Assembly: GCF_000307875.1 (NCBI RefSeq)
Contig: NZ_AJLS01000124.1
Span: 1-64,000 of the forward strand
Direction: 5' to 3'
DNA length: 64,000 bases
From: Neobacillus bataviensis LMG 21833
GTDB lineage: Bacteria; Bacillota; Bacilli; Bacillales; Cytobacillaceae
Shown: positions 16,236 through 25,501 of the stretch, piece after piece
Layout: each line of letters begins with the position of its first letter
Numbering within the stretch: the first letter of the stretch is position 1
Notes under the pieces: model-generated
Told to the model about the DNA's origin: nothing
Databases searched by the model: none
Seen by the model: the letters and a program-made list of their open reading frames with translations, nothing else
Made by a program: the position numbers and the translations under genes

Positions 16236-17105
16236 ATGCTACAGGTTGTATTGAGTGGATTAATTTTTGGCTGTGTATACGGGTTAGCGGCTTTTGGACT
16301 GGTTTTGATTTTTAAGACAACGGGAGTAGTCAATTTTGCTCAAGGCGAAATGGCGATGATTACCACCTTTATAAGCTATCAATTTCTAAAAAAATTAAAT
16401 ATGCCCTATGCCATTTCCTTTTTTCTAGCTTTAGTTGTTGCGGCCATAATAGGATTCTTGATCTATCTATTTTTTATGAAATGGGTTCAATCAGAGCATC
16501 ATTTGAACCAGATGGTTATTACGTTGGGATTGTTTTTAGTAATTAATGGGGTTGCAGGTTTGATTTGGGGTCATACGCCAACTAGTTTTCCAGTAGCCAT
16601 AGAGGGAGAGCCTTTGAACATCGGAAGCGTATTTATTACACCAAATGAGATCTTTTTAGTTGGATTGACTATTGTCGTGATGGCACTATTTTATTTAATT
16701 TTTAAATATAGCAAAGTAGGTTTGGCAATTAGGACATCAGCTCAAGATATAACTGCTTCTAAATTAATGGGAATTAAGGTTTCAAAAGTGTTTATGACGA
16801 CTTGGGTGGTTAGTTCTGTTCTAGGCGGTATTGCCGGAATGATGACGGCACCGATTACATACCTAACCACAAACATGATGTTTGATGTTGTCATTATGGC
16901 TTTTGCAGCGGCTGTATTGGGAGGGTTTGTTAGTTTGCCTGGTGCCCTTTTTGGTGGATTGGTTATTGGGCTTATCGAGGGCCTTATAAGCTACTATATT
17001 GGACCTGAATTTAAGGTTGTTTTTACATTCTTACTTATTGTCATTGTCTTGTATATTCGCCCTCAGGGAATCTTTGGTGGAAGAAAAACTATCAAAAAGG
17101 TGTGA
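16236..17105 (+). CDS. livH: ABC permease, LivH type
   Basis: This membrane subunit, 289 residues with about eight hydrophobic segments, has the LivH signatures GLAAFGLVLIFKTTGVVNFAQGE split across residues 14-36 and GIAGMMTAPITYL later. The start is moved to ATG 16236, preceded by AGGGAGGG, because the upstream in-frame ATG 16182 encodes non-conserved residues and has no ribosome site. It pairs with the LivM-type permease 6 bp downstream. Confidence 0.85.
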   Translation: MLQVVLSGLIFGCVYGLAAFGLVLIFKTTGVVNFAQGEMAMITTFISYQFLKKLNMPYAISFFLALVVAAIIGFLIYLFFMKWVQSEHHLNQMVITLGLFLVINGVAGLIWGHTPTSFPVAIEGEPLNIGSVFITPNEIFLVGLTIVVMALFYLIFKYSKVGLAIRTSAQDITASKLMGIKVSKVFMTTWVVSSVLGGIAGMMTAPITYLTTNMMFDVVIMAFAAAVLGGFVSLPGALFGGLVIGLIEGLISYYIGPEFKVVFTFLLIVIVLYIRPQGIFGGRKTIKKV

Positions 17106-17111
17106 TAAGGT

Positions 17112-18098
17112 TTGCTTACATTTTTAAAAAATAAAATTTTTCTATTCCTTTTAATTTTATTCCTATTATTCTTTCCATTCATTGTTGGGGGTTCCGGTTA
17201 TTTTTTAACGCTTTCTGCTATGACTTGTATCTATATCATTAGCTCTTTGTCCATAAATTTACTTGTCGGTTTCGGTGGTCAAATTTCAGTGGGGAATGCT
17301 GGATTTTTGGCAATTGGTGGTTATACAGTAGCTATTGTTTCCAATATGTTTGGACTGCCAATCTGGCTTACATTGCCTTTGTCTGGTATAATTACGGGCC
17401 TGGTTAGCATTGTTATAGGGATTCCTGCTGTGAGATTAAGCGGTCCCTTCCTTGCAGTTGCTACTCTGGGGTTTGCTGTTTCCGTTCCGCAAATCGCCTT
17501 GAATTGGGAGTCACTTACAAACGGTTATTCTGGGTTATCGGTTAATCGTCCTATGCTAGTGACTTCCGATACTGAGTTTTTTTACGTTATAGCAGGACTT
17601 ACACTCCTCATTTGCTGGATGTTAAAGAACATTATAAAAAGCGGGATGGGAAGGGCTTTTGTGGCTATTCGCGATAGTGAGGTAGCAGCAGAGGCCAATG
17701 GAATCAATGTAGCTTTCTATAAAACTGTCATGTTTGCGGTTAGTGCCTTTTTTACTGGAATTGCTGGGGGACTCTATAGTTACTGGATTGGCTATGTTAG
17801 CCCTGATGACTTTTCGATTGTTAGTTCCCTAATCCTTCTTGCCATGATCGTTGTTGGAGGGATTGGGACCATCTCTGGATCCATTATTGGTGCCATCCTA
17901 TTAACAGTAATACCACATTTTACAGATTCCTATATTGGAGTGACCAATGTTGCCATTGGAATTGCTGTTGTCATCATCATTCTATTCCGACCGAAAGGTT
18001 TAGTTTCAATATATGATTCAATAAAAAATCGCAAAAAGGAAATTGGGGTAAAGCCCCCAAGTAGGGGAGGGATTGAAACGGATGTTAAAATTTCATGA
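17112..18098 (+). CDS. livM: ABC permease, LivM type
   Basis: This second membrane subunit has 328 residues and starts at TTG 17112 after GATAAGG. Typical LivM features are SINLLVGFGGQISVGNAGF split at about 47-65, GIPAVRLSGPFLAVATLGF at about 106-124 and VAAEANGINVAFYK, the coupling region contacting the ATPases. It ends inside the following ATPase gene (17-bp overlap), implying coupled translation. Confidence 0.85.
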   Translation: MLTFLKNKIFLFLLILFLLFFPFIVGGSGYFLTLSAMTCIYIISSLSINLLVGFGGQISVGNAGFLAIGGYTVAIVSNMFGLPIWLTLPLSGIITGLVSIVIGIPAVRLSGPFLAVATLGFAVSVPQIALNWESLTNGYSGLSVNRPMLVTSDTEFFYVIAGLTLLICWMLKNIIKSGMGRAFVAIRDSEVAAEANGINVAFYKTVMFAVSAFFTGIAGGLYSYWIGYVSPDDFSIVSSLILLAMIVVGGIGTISGSIIGAILLTVIPHFTDSYIGVTNVAIGIAVVIIILFRPKGLVSIYDSIKNRKKEIGVKPPSRGGIETDVKIS

Positions 18099-18858
18099 TG
18101 TGACAGTGCAATTTGATGGTTTAACAGCCATTGATGGTCTTTCCTTCGAAATAACACCAGGAAATATCCATTCCATTATTGGCCCAAACGGTGCTGGGAA
18201 AACAACCATTTTTAATTGTATTAGCCGCTTTTATACTCCTTCAAATGGTGAAATAACATTTGAAAATAAAAATTTATTATCCGTAAAACCCCATCAAGTA
18301 ATTCAATGCGGGATTTCACGCAGCTTTCAAAACGTTGAACTTTTTTCAGAGATGACCGTTTTAGAAAATATGTTAACAGGGCTGCATTCAAAGATTAAAA
18401 GAAATATATTTTCAATTGCCTTGAACTTGCCTTCGAACCGCAGGAAAGAAGAGGAATCCATACAAAAGGCCTATCAATTATTGGAACTCATGCAATTATC
18501 TCATTTTGCAAACGAAAAAGTATCAAATCTCTCATTTGGGTATCAAAAAATGGTAGATATTGCTCGTGCGATGATGGCTGAACCTAAATTATTGCTTCTT
18601 GATGAGCCAGTTGCTGGAATGAATCCAGTGGAAACGAAACAAATTAGTAATTTGTTATTAAAAATAAAACGTGAGATGAATTACACCATTTTGTTAATAG
18701 AGCATGATATGTCCTTAGTCATGAAGGTTTCTGACTATGTCACGGTTATGAATTTTGGTCAAAAAATCGCTGAAGGAATTCCAGATGATGTTCAAAATAA
18801 TCCTAGAGTAATTGAAGCCTACTTAGGGGAGGATAAGTCCATTGCTCAAATTAGATAA
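18082..18858 (+). CDS. livG: ABC ATPase, LivG type
   Basis: This is one of the two nucleotide-binding subunits of the HAAT importer. Walker A GPNGAGKTT is near residue 34, and LivG-specific SRSFQNVELFSEMTV lies in the Q-loop region. The ABC signature is altered to LSFGYQKM, as is common in LivG, and Walker B LLLDEPVAGMNP follows. ATG 18082 is preferred over TTG 18073, which sits almost on the GGGGAGGG ribosome site. It overlaps livM by 17 bp and livF by 17 bp. Confidence 0.87.
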   Translation: MLKFHDVTVQFDGLTAIDGLSFEITPGNIHSIIGPNGAGKTTIFNCISRFYTPSNGEITFENKNLLSVKPHQVIQCGISRSFQNVELFSEMTVLENMLTGLHSKIKRNIFSIALNLPSNRRKEEESIQKAYQLLELMQLSHFANEKVSNLSFGYQKMVDIARAMMAEPKLLLLDEPVAGMNPVETKQISNLLLKIKREMNYTILLIEHDMSLVMKVSDYVTVMNFGQKIAEGIPDDVQNNPRVIEAYLGEDKSIAQIR

Positions 18859-19546
18859 CATTCATGTCTATTATGACCATGTCCATGCATTAAAAGGAAT
18901 ATCAATAGAGGTAAAGAAGGGTTCGATTGTCTCCCTTTTGGGAGCAAATGGGGCCGGGAAATCAACTGCATTAAAAACCATATCCCTACTTTTAAAGCCT
19001 AAAAAAGGTGATTACTTATTTGAAGATTCACCTATGCTTAAAAAATCATCAAGTGATGTAGTAAAAGCCGGAATTATTCATTGTCCAGAAGGGCGAAGGG
19101 TATTCCCTTTATTAACGGTGATGGAAAACTTAAAGGCTGGTTCATACATTAGAAAAGATAAAGAACAGATTAAACATGATCTGGAAAAAGTGTTTACCTA
19201 TTTTCCTAGACTTCAAGAGCGCCAAAATCAAAAGGCTGGCACACTTAGCGGCGGGGAGCAACAAATGTTAGCGATTGGAAGAGCTTTAATGGGGAATCCT
19301 AAAATATTACTTTTGGATGAGCCATCATTAGGAATTGCTCCGATTCTTGTTAAGGAAATTTTTGAGATTATTAAAGAAATAAACTCTGAGGGTACCACGA
19401 TTTTATTAGTTGAGCAAAATGCAAATATGGCTTTAGAAATATCAGACTATTCCTATGTTTTAGAGAATGGTCATGTTGCTTTACAAGGGAAATCCGAGCA
19501 CCTAAAAGATGACCCTGAAGTACGCAGACTTTACTTAGGGGGTTAA
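18842..19546 (+). CDS. livF: ABC ATPase, LivF type
   Basis: This second ATPase of the importer is 234 residues with a TTG start after GGGGAGGAT. Walker A GANGAGKST, the LivF hallmark CPEGRRVFPLLTVMENL split at about 82-98, signature LSGGEQQML and Walker B LLLDEPSLGIAP are all present. It ends the transporter operon. About 60 bp downstream, AAAAAGGAGTG followed by TTG gives a nine-codon frame (MTEVHNPNL) that stops at once, possibly the stub of a lost sixth gene. Confidence 0.87.
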   Translation: MLKLDNIHVYYDHVHALKGISIEVKKGSIVSLLGANGAGKSTALKTISLLLKPKKGDYLFEDSPMLKKSSSDVVKAGIIHCPEGRRVFPLLTVMENLKAGSYIRKDKEQIKHDLEKVFTYFPRLQERQNQKAGTLSGGEQQMLAIGRALMGNPKILLLDEPSLGIAPILVKEIFEIIKEINSEGTTILLVEQNANMALEISDYSYVLENGHVALQGKSEHLKDDPEVRRLYLGG

Positions 19547-19735
19547 TGATTTGAAATTGATTTTTAGATGTTTGTAAGGGATAGGAAAATGAAAAAGGAG
19601 TGAAAACCTTGACCGAAGTACATAATCCAAACCTTTAGTCGTAATCTGTTGGAGTTTTATTTTTGTGGTAAAATATTTGTGAACAAAACCTAATATAATT
19701 TTAAAAATAAAGGATTGTCCACAAAGGAGTTATTT

Positions 19736-20407
19736 ATGGAAGATTTCTATACATCTTTTCCAAAGGCCCCAAAAATGAAATTTATTTCTGTTTATGAACA
19801 GTTGAGGATGGATTTGTTAGCGGGAAAGTGGGATTTTGGTGAAAAAATATCAGTAAATGAATTAATTGATAGATTCAAGGTCTCTAGAAGGCCAATTATG
19901 GATGCCTTGAAAATGCTAGAAGGCAATGGTTTTATTGAAATTATTCCCCAATCTGGCTGTAAGGTTATTGATTACTCTAAAAAAAACATAATAGATCAGC
20001 TCTTGCTTAGTTCAGCAATAGAATCCTTGGCCGCAGAATTAGCAGCAATCCATCATCAAAGGGAAGAAATCGAAAAACTTGAAAATTACCATTTACAAAT
20101 CAAAAATAAGCCTGAAGAGTTGAGGAGTAAAATAGAATATCATAAATATTCTCGTAATTTCCACTATTCAGTCCAAATGATGACTCATTCGGAAATCATA
20201 ATAAAAAACACGATGCAGATATGGGCGTTAACAGATTTTTATTTATTAAATTCTTTTGATTATTTTATGTTTGATCCATCAGAGTCGATAGAGGGACGCA
20301 ATAAAATCTTAACTTGTATTAAAAATAGAAACGCAACTGAAGCAAAGAAATCGATGGAGGAATATACATTAAACTTTATTGAGACACTTAGAAACCGACT
20401 GCCTTAA
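19736..20407 (+). CDS. GntR-family regulator, FadR/VanR (FCD) subgroup
   Basis: This is a 223-residue transcription factor with an N-terminal winged helix (YEQLRMDLLAGKWDFGEKI, then VSRRPIMDALKMLEGNGFIE) and a helical FCD ligand-binding domain containing the typical R/H pattern (FHYSVQMMTHSE). ATG 19736 is preceded by AAAGGAG. Located directly after the importer operon, it is the nearest candidate to read the palindromic operators at 10789, 13342 and 14504 and release them on binding an aromatic acid. That link is positional only, and the operator does not obviously match the usual GntR TNGTNNNACNA pattern. Confidence 0.8.
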   Translation: MEDFYTSFPKAPKMKFISVYEQLRMDLLAGKWDFGEKISVNELIDRFKVSRRPIMDALKMLEGNGFIEIIPQSGCKVIDYSKKNIIDQLLLSSAIESLAAELAAIHHQREEIEKLENYHLQIKNKPEELRSKIEYHKYSRNFHYSVQMMTHSEIIIKNTMQIWALTDFYLLNSFDYFMFDPSESIEGRNKILTCIKNRNATEAKKSMEEYTLNFIETLRNRLP

Positions 20408-20448
20408 AACAAGGGAACTGAAGATCCTTTGGATTTTTTAAAAAGATT

Positions 20449-20634
20449 CTATGGAAGTAACCAAAAAAACGACTCAAAATTAAAATGTGATTTCTGAGTC
20501 GCTTTTTTATTTAAATTGAGCTCATTTTTATTTTTATTTTTATCAATTAGTTGCAATATTCTTTTTAGATTTACTGCAAATATAGCCATTGCACCTTGCA
20601 ATTCCGTGCCTAATAGACCCGAAGATTTCGAACA
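20449..20634 (-). pseudogene. 3' fragment of a DDE transposase (IS1182-like)
   Basis: A minus-strand frame open for 62 codons reads GLLGTELQGAMAIFAVNLKR, then ILQLIDK, and ends NFESFFWLLP before TAG 20449. The 'xGLLGxExQxAMxxFAVNLKR' pattern is typical of the C-terminus of IS1182/IS5-group transposases. Upstream the frame is closed and no further transposase or terminal repeat was seen. It is an old remnant in the 507-bp gap between the GntR gene and module II. Confidence 0.5.
20470..20508 (+). terminator. terminator after the GntR gene
   Basis: CGACTCA (20470-20476) and TGAGTCG (20495-20501) with T6 after them; the complementary strand also ends in T7, so it can act in both directions. Confidence 0.65.
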
Positions 20635-20828
20635 CTATACCCGGAGAAGAGGTGGGACACCCTTAAACCCCTATTCTCTATTCTACTGGTAATCTACTTT
20701 ATTTGAAAAGAACAAAAACTTACTACATAAAGATAAATTATGGACATTTTCTGCCCTAGTCTGAAAATTATAAATTAACTAAACTATAGATATGGTAAAC
20801 AATATAAACAAGTTAGAAATGAAGTTAA

Positions 20829-20842
20829 TGTAAGCGGTAACA
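20829..20842. promoter_or_regulatory. CcpA cre site, module II
   Basis: TGTAAGCGGTAACA matches the cre consensus TGWAANCGNTNWCA at every fixed position, 73 bp before the module II hydroxylase start. A second shared block, TGCCCT..TCTGAAAATT..AAATTAA (from 20752), recurs upstream of module III (from 29357). Confidence 0.75.
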
Positions 20843-20914
20843 GATGTTTTGTTTAATTGATCCGCAGAATCGTTGGATTATGTACATCATTAGAAAAACG
20901 TTAGGGGTGTTAAC

Positions 20915-22099
20915 ATGGAAAATTATGCAGTAGGAGAAAAAAGTGTAACAGTTGAGGAATTATTAGCCGGGGCGGAGCGAATCGGAAAATTAGCCGAGCA
21001 GGAGGCAGCGGAAGCAGAGAAAAACGCCACAATCTCACAAAATGTAGTCGATCTTATTAAGGAAACAAAAATCGCACGGATGATGCTTCCAAAAAAATAT
21101 GGTGGTCCGCAGGCAGATTTGAAAACGTTTGCGAAGGTTGTCCGCAAGGTAGCCAATTATAATATTTCAGCAGCATGGCTGAGCTATCTATATCCACTTC
21201 ACAATATGCTCCCGGCCTTTCTTCCTGAAAAGGGTGCAGACGAAGTCATCAACCAGGGCGGATTAATTTGCGATATCTTTGCAGCATTAGGTAAAGCAGA
21301 ACGAGATGGCGATGGATATCGTATCAGCGGAAAGTGGAGCTTTGTCAGCGGTGTCAACTATAGTGACTGGGTTGGTGTCGGGGTGATGATTCAGTTCCCT
21401 GAAAGTGAAAAACCTGTGTATTGCCTGCCGATGATAAACGTTTCTGAAGTGGAAGTCATCCACAATTGGGATACCTTTGGGTTAAGAGGTTCGGGAAGCA
21501 ATCAGATTATTGCCAATGATGTATATGTTCCGATGGAGCGTATTTTACGGTTAGATCAAGCCGAGCTTACAAGAAGACCGCCTTTAGAAGAATATGATAC
21601 TGATTATCCATTCTATCATGTTCCATTCTTTCCTTCTTTCTATCTTGGATTTGGGTACATGGCACTTGGCGGGGCAGAACGGATTCTTCAAGAATTCAAA
21701 GTTCTTACCGAAAAACGCGTACGTTTAATGGATGGTGTAAGGGAAAGTGAGTCACCAAGGAGCCAGCGGGTATTAGCGGAAATGACAACCGACTTTCACG
21801 TTGCTGAAAGCTTATTGGATAAATATATTGACTTGCTAGAAAACTATGAAAAGGATGGCTGTAAAACACAGCCTTCTGAATTCTTCGCGATTCGGACGAA
21901 AGCTATTAAGATTTGCGTGGATATCGCTGTCAGAGCATTATTGACTTTAGGTGGCGGCGCTCTGTATAAAGGCGGTCCAATGGAATTGTTCTTACGGGAT
22001 ATCATCTCCGTCGCTACACATAAAACTTCATTATATGAAGATGCGGTTGCTGCATATGGTAAAGATTTGTTTGGTTTTGAAAGCGGTGTTAGGGGATAA
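20915..22099 (+). CDS. HsaA/DszC-type reduced-flavin monooxygenase, oxygenase component (module II)
   Basis: This acyl-CoA dehydrogenase-fold flavin monooxygenase of 394 residues is the length of HsaA, which ortho-hydroxylates a phenolic steroid ring. The N-terminal helical domain carries MLPKKYGGPQAD, the beta-domain has SGKWSFVSGVNYSDW and WDTFGLRGSGSNQ, and the C-terminal helical bundle contains LTLGGGALYKGGP. The ACAD base glutamate is not expected in this group. Its flavin reductase is the next gene. A paralogue at 31335 shares most of these blocks. The native substrate is unknown; the downstream MhpB-like dioxygenase suggests a 3-substituted catechol as product. It is preceded by a cre site. 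Confidence 0.85.
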   Translation: MENYAVGEKSVTVEELLAGAERIGKLAEQEAAEAEKNATISQNVVDLIKETKIARMMLPKKYGGPQADLKTFAKVVRKVANYNISAAWLSYLYPLHNMLPAFLPEKGADEVINQGGLICDIFAALGKAERDGDGYRISGKWSFVSGVNYSDWVGVGVMIQFPESEKPVYCLPMINVSEVEVIHNWDTFGLRGSGSNQIIANDVYVPMERILRLDQAELTRRPPLEEYDTDYPFYHVPFFPSFYLGFGYMALGGAERILQEFKVLTEKRVRLMDGVRESESPRSQRVLAEMTTDFHVAESLLDKYIDLLENYEKDGCKTQPSEFFAIRTKAIKICVDIAVRALLTLGGGALYKGGPMELFLRDIISVATHKTSLYEDAVAAYGKDLFGFESGVRG

Positions 22100-22185
22100 C
22101 TATCCTTCCAGCGGGGGATGTTTGGAGTAAATAAAAGATTAAAAGTTTTATTTAGTGAAATTTTTATCACAGGAGGTTTTTTTTA

Positions 22186-22665
22186 ATGGATGATCGTCAA
22201 TTTCGTCAAGCAATGGGGAAATTTGCAACAGGTGTTACCGTTATTGCAACAGAAGTAGAGGGTGATGTCCACGGCATGACAGCGAATGCTTTTATGTCTG
22301 TGTCGCTCGATCCAAAACTTGTTGTCATTTCAATCGGGGAAAAGGCAAAAATCTTGAATAAAATTAAAGAAAGTAACATTTTCACTGTAAATATTTTAGC
22401 AGCTGACCAGCAGGAGCTTTCGATGATTTTCGCCGGTCAATTGAAAGAGCATAAGGAAGTCGAATTCGGCCGCCTTGATGGAAAGCCGGTATTGACTGGT
22501 GCAGTAACACAGATTGCATGTGAGGTATCGGCCGAGCATGTTGAAGGCGACCACACTTTGTTTATTGGAAAAGTAACCGATATTCACCTTGAAGACAAAG
22601 AACCATTAATTTTTTACAGTGGCAAGTATCGTTCAATAGTTGAACAACAGCCCGTGACCATTTAA
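22186..22665 (+). CDS. flavin reductase component (HsaB/HpaC type)
   Basis: This 159-residue NAD(P)H:flavin oxidoreductase supplies reduced FMN or FAD to the monooxygenase. The family hallmark FRQAMGKFATGVTVIAT opens the protein, followed by GMTANAFMSVSLDPKLV, the flavin-binding loop, and an IFYSGKYRSI end. AGGAGG lies before ATG 22186. It is the only reductase gene in the window, whereas three oxygenase components (11858, 20915, 31335) need reduced flavin. It may serve all three, because such reductases release diffusible flavin. Confidence 0.88.
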   Translation: MDDRQFRQAMGKFATGVTVIATEVEGDVHGMTANAFMSVSLDPKLVVISIGEKAKILNKIKESNIFTVNILAADQQELSMIFAGQLKEHKEVEFGRLDGKPVLTGAVTQIACEVSAEHVEGDHTLFIGKVTDIHLEDKEPLIFYSGKYRSIVEQQPVTI

Positions 22666-22687
22666 AAAACTTGAAGGGAGACCATTT

Positions 22688-23509
22688 ATGGAAACAATTC
22701 ACTTAAACATGAGTAATTTGGCAGAATGGCAGAAAAGGGCGAGGCCAAATGTGATGGCACTTGGTTGTTTCGATGGTCTCCATCACGGTCATAGTAGAGT
22801 AATCAAAACCGCCTTACAAAAGGCAGAAGAAAAACAGGTATCGTTATCTGTTATGAGTTTCTTTCCTCATCCGAAGACTGTTATCTCAAAAGGGAAAGTT
22901 CACATTCATTATTTAATGCCTCTTGAAGAAAAAGAGGCAAAGCTTCGGGAAATGGGCGTCGATACCTTTTATATCGTTGAATTTAACCAAGAGTTTGCCG
23001 GATTGTCACCGGAAGAGTTTGTGACCAACTACTTAGTCGAATTCGGAGTGGTGCATGCAGTTGCTGGTTTTGATTTTTCCTATGGCTGCCGCGGTGCGGG
23101 GCATCTCGATCGCCTAGGCGATGATTCCGAGGGCCTAATCGAGGTGACAAAAGTAGCAAAAGTAGAATGCCGCGGGGAGAAAGTTAGCTCTACTTGTATC
23201 CGCGAACGATTGTTAACAGGGAATGTCGAGGAACTGCCTGATTTTCTTGGTCAGCTATATGAAATTAAATGTGAGTGGGACGGCGTTATACTGAGGACAC
23301 AGCCATTCTATACTCTCCCTGCACCAGGACGCTACTTCGTTACACTCAAAAATGAAAGCAGTTCCATCCAATCCGAATTACTCGTTAAGGAAGACCTATC
23401 ACTTTTATGTGTGAAAGATATTCCTTCCTTCATGAAGGGCAGGGTATCCATTGTGTGGCATAGCCGCATTTTAGAAGAAACAAATAAAAAGAAATTATTA
23501 ATCTCTTAA
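22688..23509 (+). CDS. FAD synthetase-like nucleotidyltransferase lacking a riboflavin kinase domain
   Basis: This protein resembles the N-terminal adenylyltransferase half of RibF, which makes FAD from FMN and ATP. The nucleotidyltransferase signature GCFDGLHHGHSRV is at 26-38, followed by GFDFSYGCRGAGH (127-139) and VSSTCIRERLLTGN (166-179), the second conserved block. The C-terminal ~80 residues do not show the riboflavin kinase motif (GxxxGRxLGxPTAN) of bifunctional RibF; total length is 273 instead of about 310. Lying 20 bp after the flavin reductase gene, it may boost FAD supply for the hydroxylases. It could instead activate another small substrate. The housekeeping ribF must be elsewhere. 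Confidence 0.75.
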   Translation: METIHLNMSNLAEWQKRARPNVMALGCFDGLHHGHSRVIKTALQKAEEKQVSLSVMSFFPHPKTVISKGKVHIHYLMPLEEKEAKLREMGVDTFYIVEFNQEFAGLSPEEFVTNYLVEFGVVHAVAGFDFSYGCRGAGHLDRLGDDSEGLIEVTKVAKVECRGEKVSSTCIRERLLTGNVEELPDFLGQLYEIKCEWDGVILRTQPFYTLPAPGRYFVTLKNESSSIQSELLVKEDLSLLCVKDIPSFMKGRVSIVWHSRILEETNKKKLLIS

Positions 23510-23542
23510 GCTTATTATTTTAAAAAAAAGGAAGTGGGAAAT

Positions 23543-24523
23543 ATGGCTGAAATTATTGCAGGTGTGGCAATGTCACACAGCCCGATGATCATGACGAATG
23601 AAGCGGGTGCGGGAGAAAAAGGGCAGCGTTTCTTACAAACAGCGGCAGGAATGCAAAAATGGCTGGAGAACGTTGGTGCTGACGTCATTGTATTGATATC
23701 TGATGACCATTTTAATAGTTATTTCTACGACCACATGCCGTCCTTTACGATTGGGATTGGTGAATGTGAAGGCTGGGGAGACTGGCAGCTGCCAAAATAC
23801 AATGTTCCTGTACAGCAAGAACTAGCGAAACACATTCTTCATACTAGCTTGGAAAATAATGTTGATTTTGCCTTTACGTTGAAAATGAAGATTGACCACG
23901 GTCACACACAAGGGATTTACTTTTTAAATCCTGATCTTAAAATACCAGTTGTTCCAATTGCAGTGAATACGTCTGCACCGCCGCTGCCCACAATGGACCG
24001 CTGTTTTCAGCTTGGTGAAATCGTCCGGAAGGCGATTGAGTCATGGGATCAGGATCTTAAAGTGGCGATTGTTGCCTCTGGCGGGTTATCGCACTGGGTG
24101 CCGATTCCAAAGATTGAAAGTGAAAAGCCAGAAGACCAATTCTTGATTAATGTCTTAAAAAATGGCCGCCAGGAAATCGACCAGCTTGATGAATATTTAA
24201 AGCTACGGGAAACGAATGTAACAAGAATTAAATCAGGTCCAGTGAATGAGCAGATTGACCGGGAATTTTTACGACTGGTGACTGAAAAGGATTTTACAAC
24301 CTTAAGAAACTGGAGTGCTGCTTATATCGAGGAACATTTAGGAAACGGCGGTCAGGAAATTCATAACTGGCTTGTACTGCTAGGGATCCTGAAAAATTTT
24401 GATGCAAGTGTCGCCTGCTATGAGCCGATTCCGGAATGGGTAACTGGAATGGCAATTGTCCAGTTCTCACAGCCAGTTGAGCAAAAGACAGGTCAATCAT
24501 CGGAATACGAATTAAGTAAATAA
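23543..24523 (+). CDS. LigB-type extradiol dioxygenase, MhpB-like (module II)
   Basis: This class III extradiol dioxygenase, unrelated to the VOC enzymes of the other modules, is predicted to cleave a 3-substituted catechol. Conserved blocks line up with E. coli MhpB: MSHSPM (His12), SDDHFNSYFYDHMPSF (His56), KIDHGHTQG (His119), ASGGLSHWVPIP (His184) and CYEPIPEWVTG near the end. The single chain of 326 residues matches MhpB rather than two-subunit LigAB. ATG 23543 follows AAAGGAAGTGG; the GTG at 23534 is less likely. It is followed 26 bp later by the hydrolase that would act on its product. Confidence 0.87.
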   Translation: MAEIIAGVAMSHSPMIMTNEAGAGEKGQRFLQTAAGMQKWLENVGADVIVLISDDHFNSYFYDHMPSFTIGIGECEGWGDWQLPKYNVPVQQELAKHILHTSLENNVDFAFTLKMKIDHGHTQGIYFLNPDLKIPVVPIAVNTSAPPLPTMDRCFQLGEIVRKAIESWDQDLKVAIVASGGLSHWVPIPKIESEKPEDQFLINVLKNGRQEIDQLDEYLKLRETNVTRIKSGPVNEQIDREFLRLVTEKDFTTLRNWSAAYIEEHLGNGGQEIHNWLVLLGILKNFDASVACYEPIPEWVTGMAIVQFSQPVEQKTGQSSEYELSK

Positions 24524-24549
24524 ACTTTTTTGAAAAAGGAGAGATTTAG

Positions 24550-25440
24550 ATGACTATTTGGACAGATTTAGCTGATTTAGAATATAAACTCTATTATTTG
24601 GACGCTAATGGGATTAAAACGCGAGTACTAGAAGCGGGAACAGGGGAACCATTGATTCTGCTTCATGGCACCGGCGGCCATATTGAGGCCTATGCGAGAA
24701 ATATGAAGGGCTTAAGTGAGCATTTTCGCGTCATCAATATTGATATGGTAGGGCATGGCTTTACAGATAAACCGGATCGTCAGTACGGTATTGACTATTA
24801 TAGTGACCATTTATTATGGGTGATTCAAGCCTTAGATTTGAAGCAAGTCTATCTTTCTGGTGAATCCCTGGGCGGATGGGTAGCCGCTTGGTTTGCAGCT
24901 GAACATCCAGAATATGTAAAAGCCATGGTTTTAAATACTCCTGGAAACGTGAACAACAAGCCTGAAGTGATGCAAAGATTGAAGGATTCTACTTTAAAAG
25001 CTGTACTTGAAGCAAATTATGAAAATGTGAAAACACGCCTTGAGTGGTTAATGTATGATAAGAGCCAAGTAACAGAAGAATTAATTGAAACTCGTTATAA
25101 AATTTATACACAGCCATCCTATCAAGAAGCCGTACATCATATCGTTTGCCTTCAGGACATCGAGATAAGAAAGCTATACAGCTGGGATCCATCATGGTGC
25201 GGAAAAATCAACGTTCCTACATTGTTAGCTTGGACAGACCATGATCCAACTTCAACGGTCGAAGAAGCGAAACCAATTCAAGATATGATTCCAAATAGCA
25301 AATTAGTGGTCATTAAAGATGCGGGTCACTGGCCGCAATGGGAAAAACCAGAAGAATTTAACAACGTTTTAATAGATTTCTTACTTAATAGTGGAAAAGA
25401 AGCAGTTAATCAAGAAGATCCTGCATTAGCATCTAAATAA
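24550..25440 (+). CDS. alpha/beta hydrolase, meta-cleavage product hydrolase type (module II)
   Basis: This C-C bond hydrolase is predicted to act after the MhpB-like dioxygenase. The triad is Ser106 (GESLGG), Asp230 or Asp232 (TDHDPTS) and His260 (DAGHWPQWE), and the oxyanion loop is HGTGG. It is a close paralogue of the module I enzyme (10992), with colinear blocks throughout, and only distantly similar to the module III hydrolase (30433). A hydrophilic C-terminal tail (GKEAVNQEDPALASK) is extra. AAAGGAGAG precedes ATG 24550. A duplication shared by modules I and II, but not III, is implied. Confidence 0.85.
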   Translation: MTIWTDLADLEYKLYYLDANGIKTRVLEAGTGEPLILLHGTGGHIEAYARNMKGLSEHFRVINIDMVGHGFTDKPDRQYGIDYYSDHLLWVIQALDLKQVYLSGESLGGWVAAWFAAEHPEYVKAMVLNTPGNVNNKPEVMQRLKDSTLKAVLEANYENVKTRLEWLMYDKSQVTEELIETRYKIYTQPSYQEAVHHIVCLQDIEIRKLYSWDPSWCGKINVPTLLAWTDHDPTSTVEEAKPIQDMIPNSKLVVIKDAGHWPQWEKPEEFNNVLIDFLLNSGKEAVNQEDPALASK

Positions 25441-25501
25441 AAGGCCGTTTTTTTTAGAGAAAGTTGCCTTAAAGAACTACATTTTAGTGTATAATTACAC
25501 C

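Noticed and set aside
19610-19640. Nine-codon frame (MTEVHNPNL) with good ribosome site after livF
   Set aside because: Too short to call a gene; noted only as a possible stub of a lost gene.
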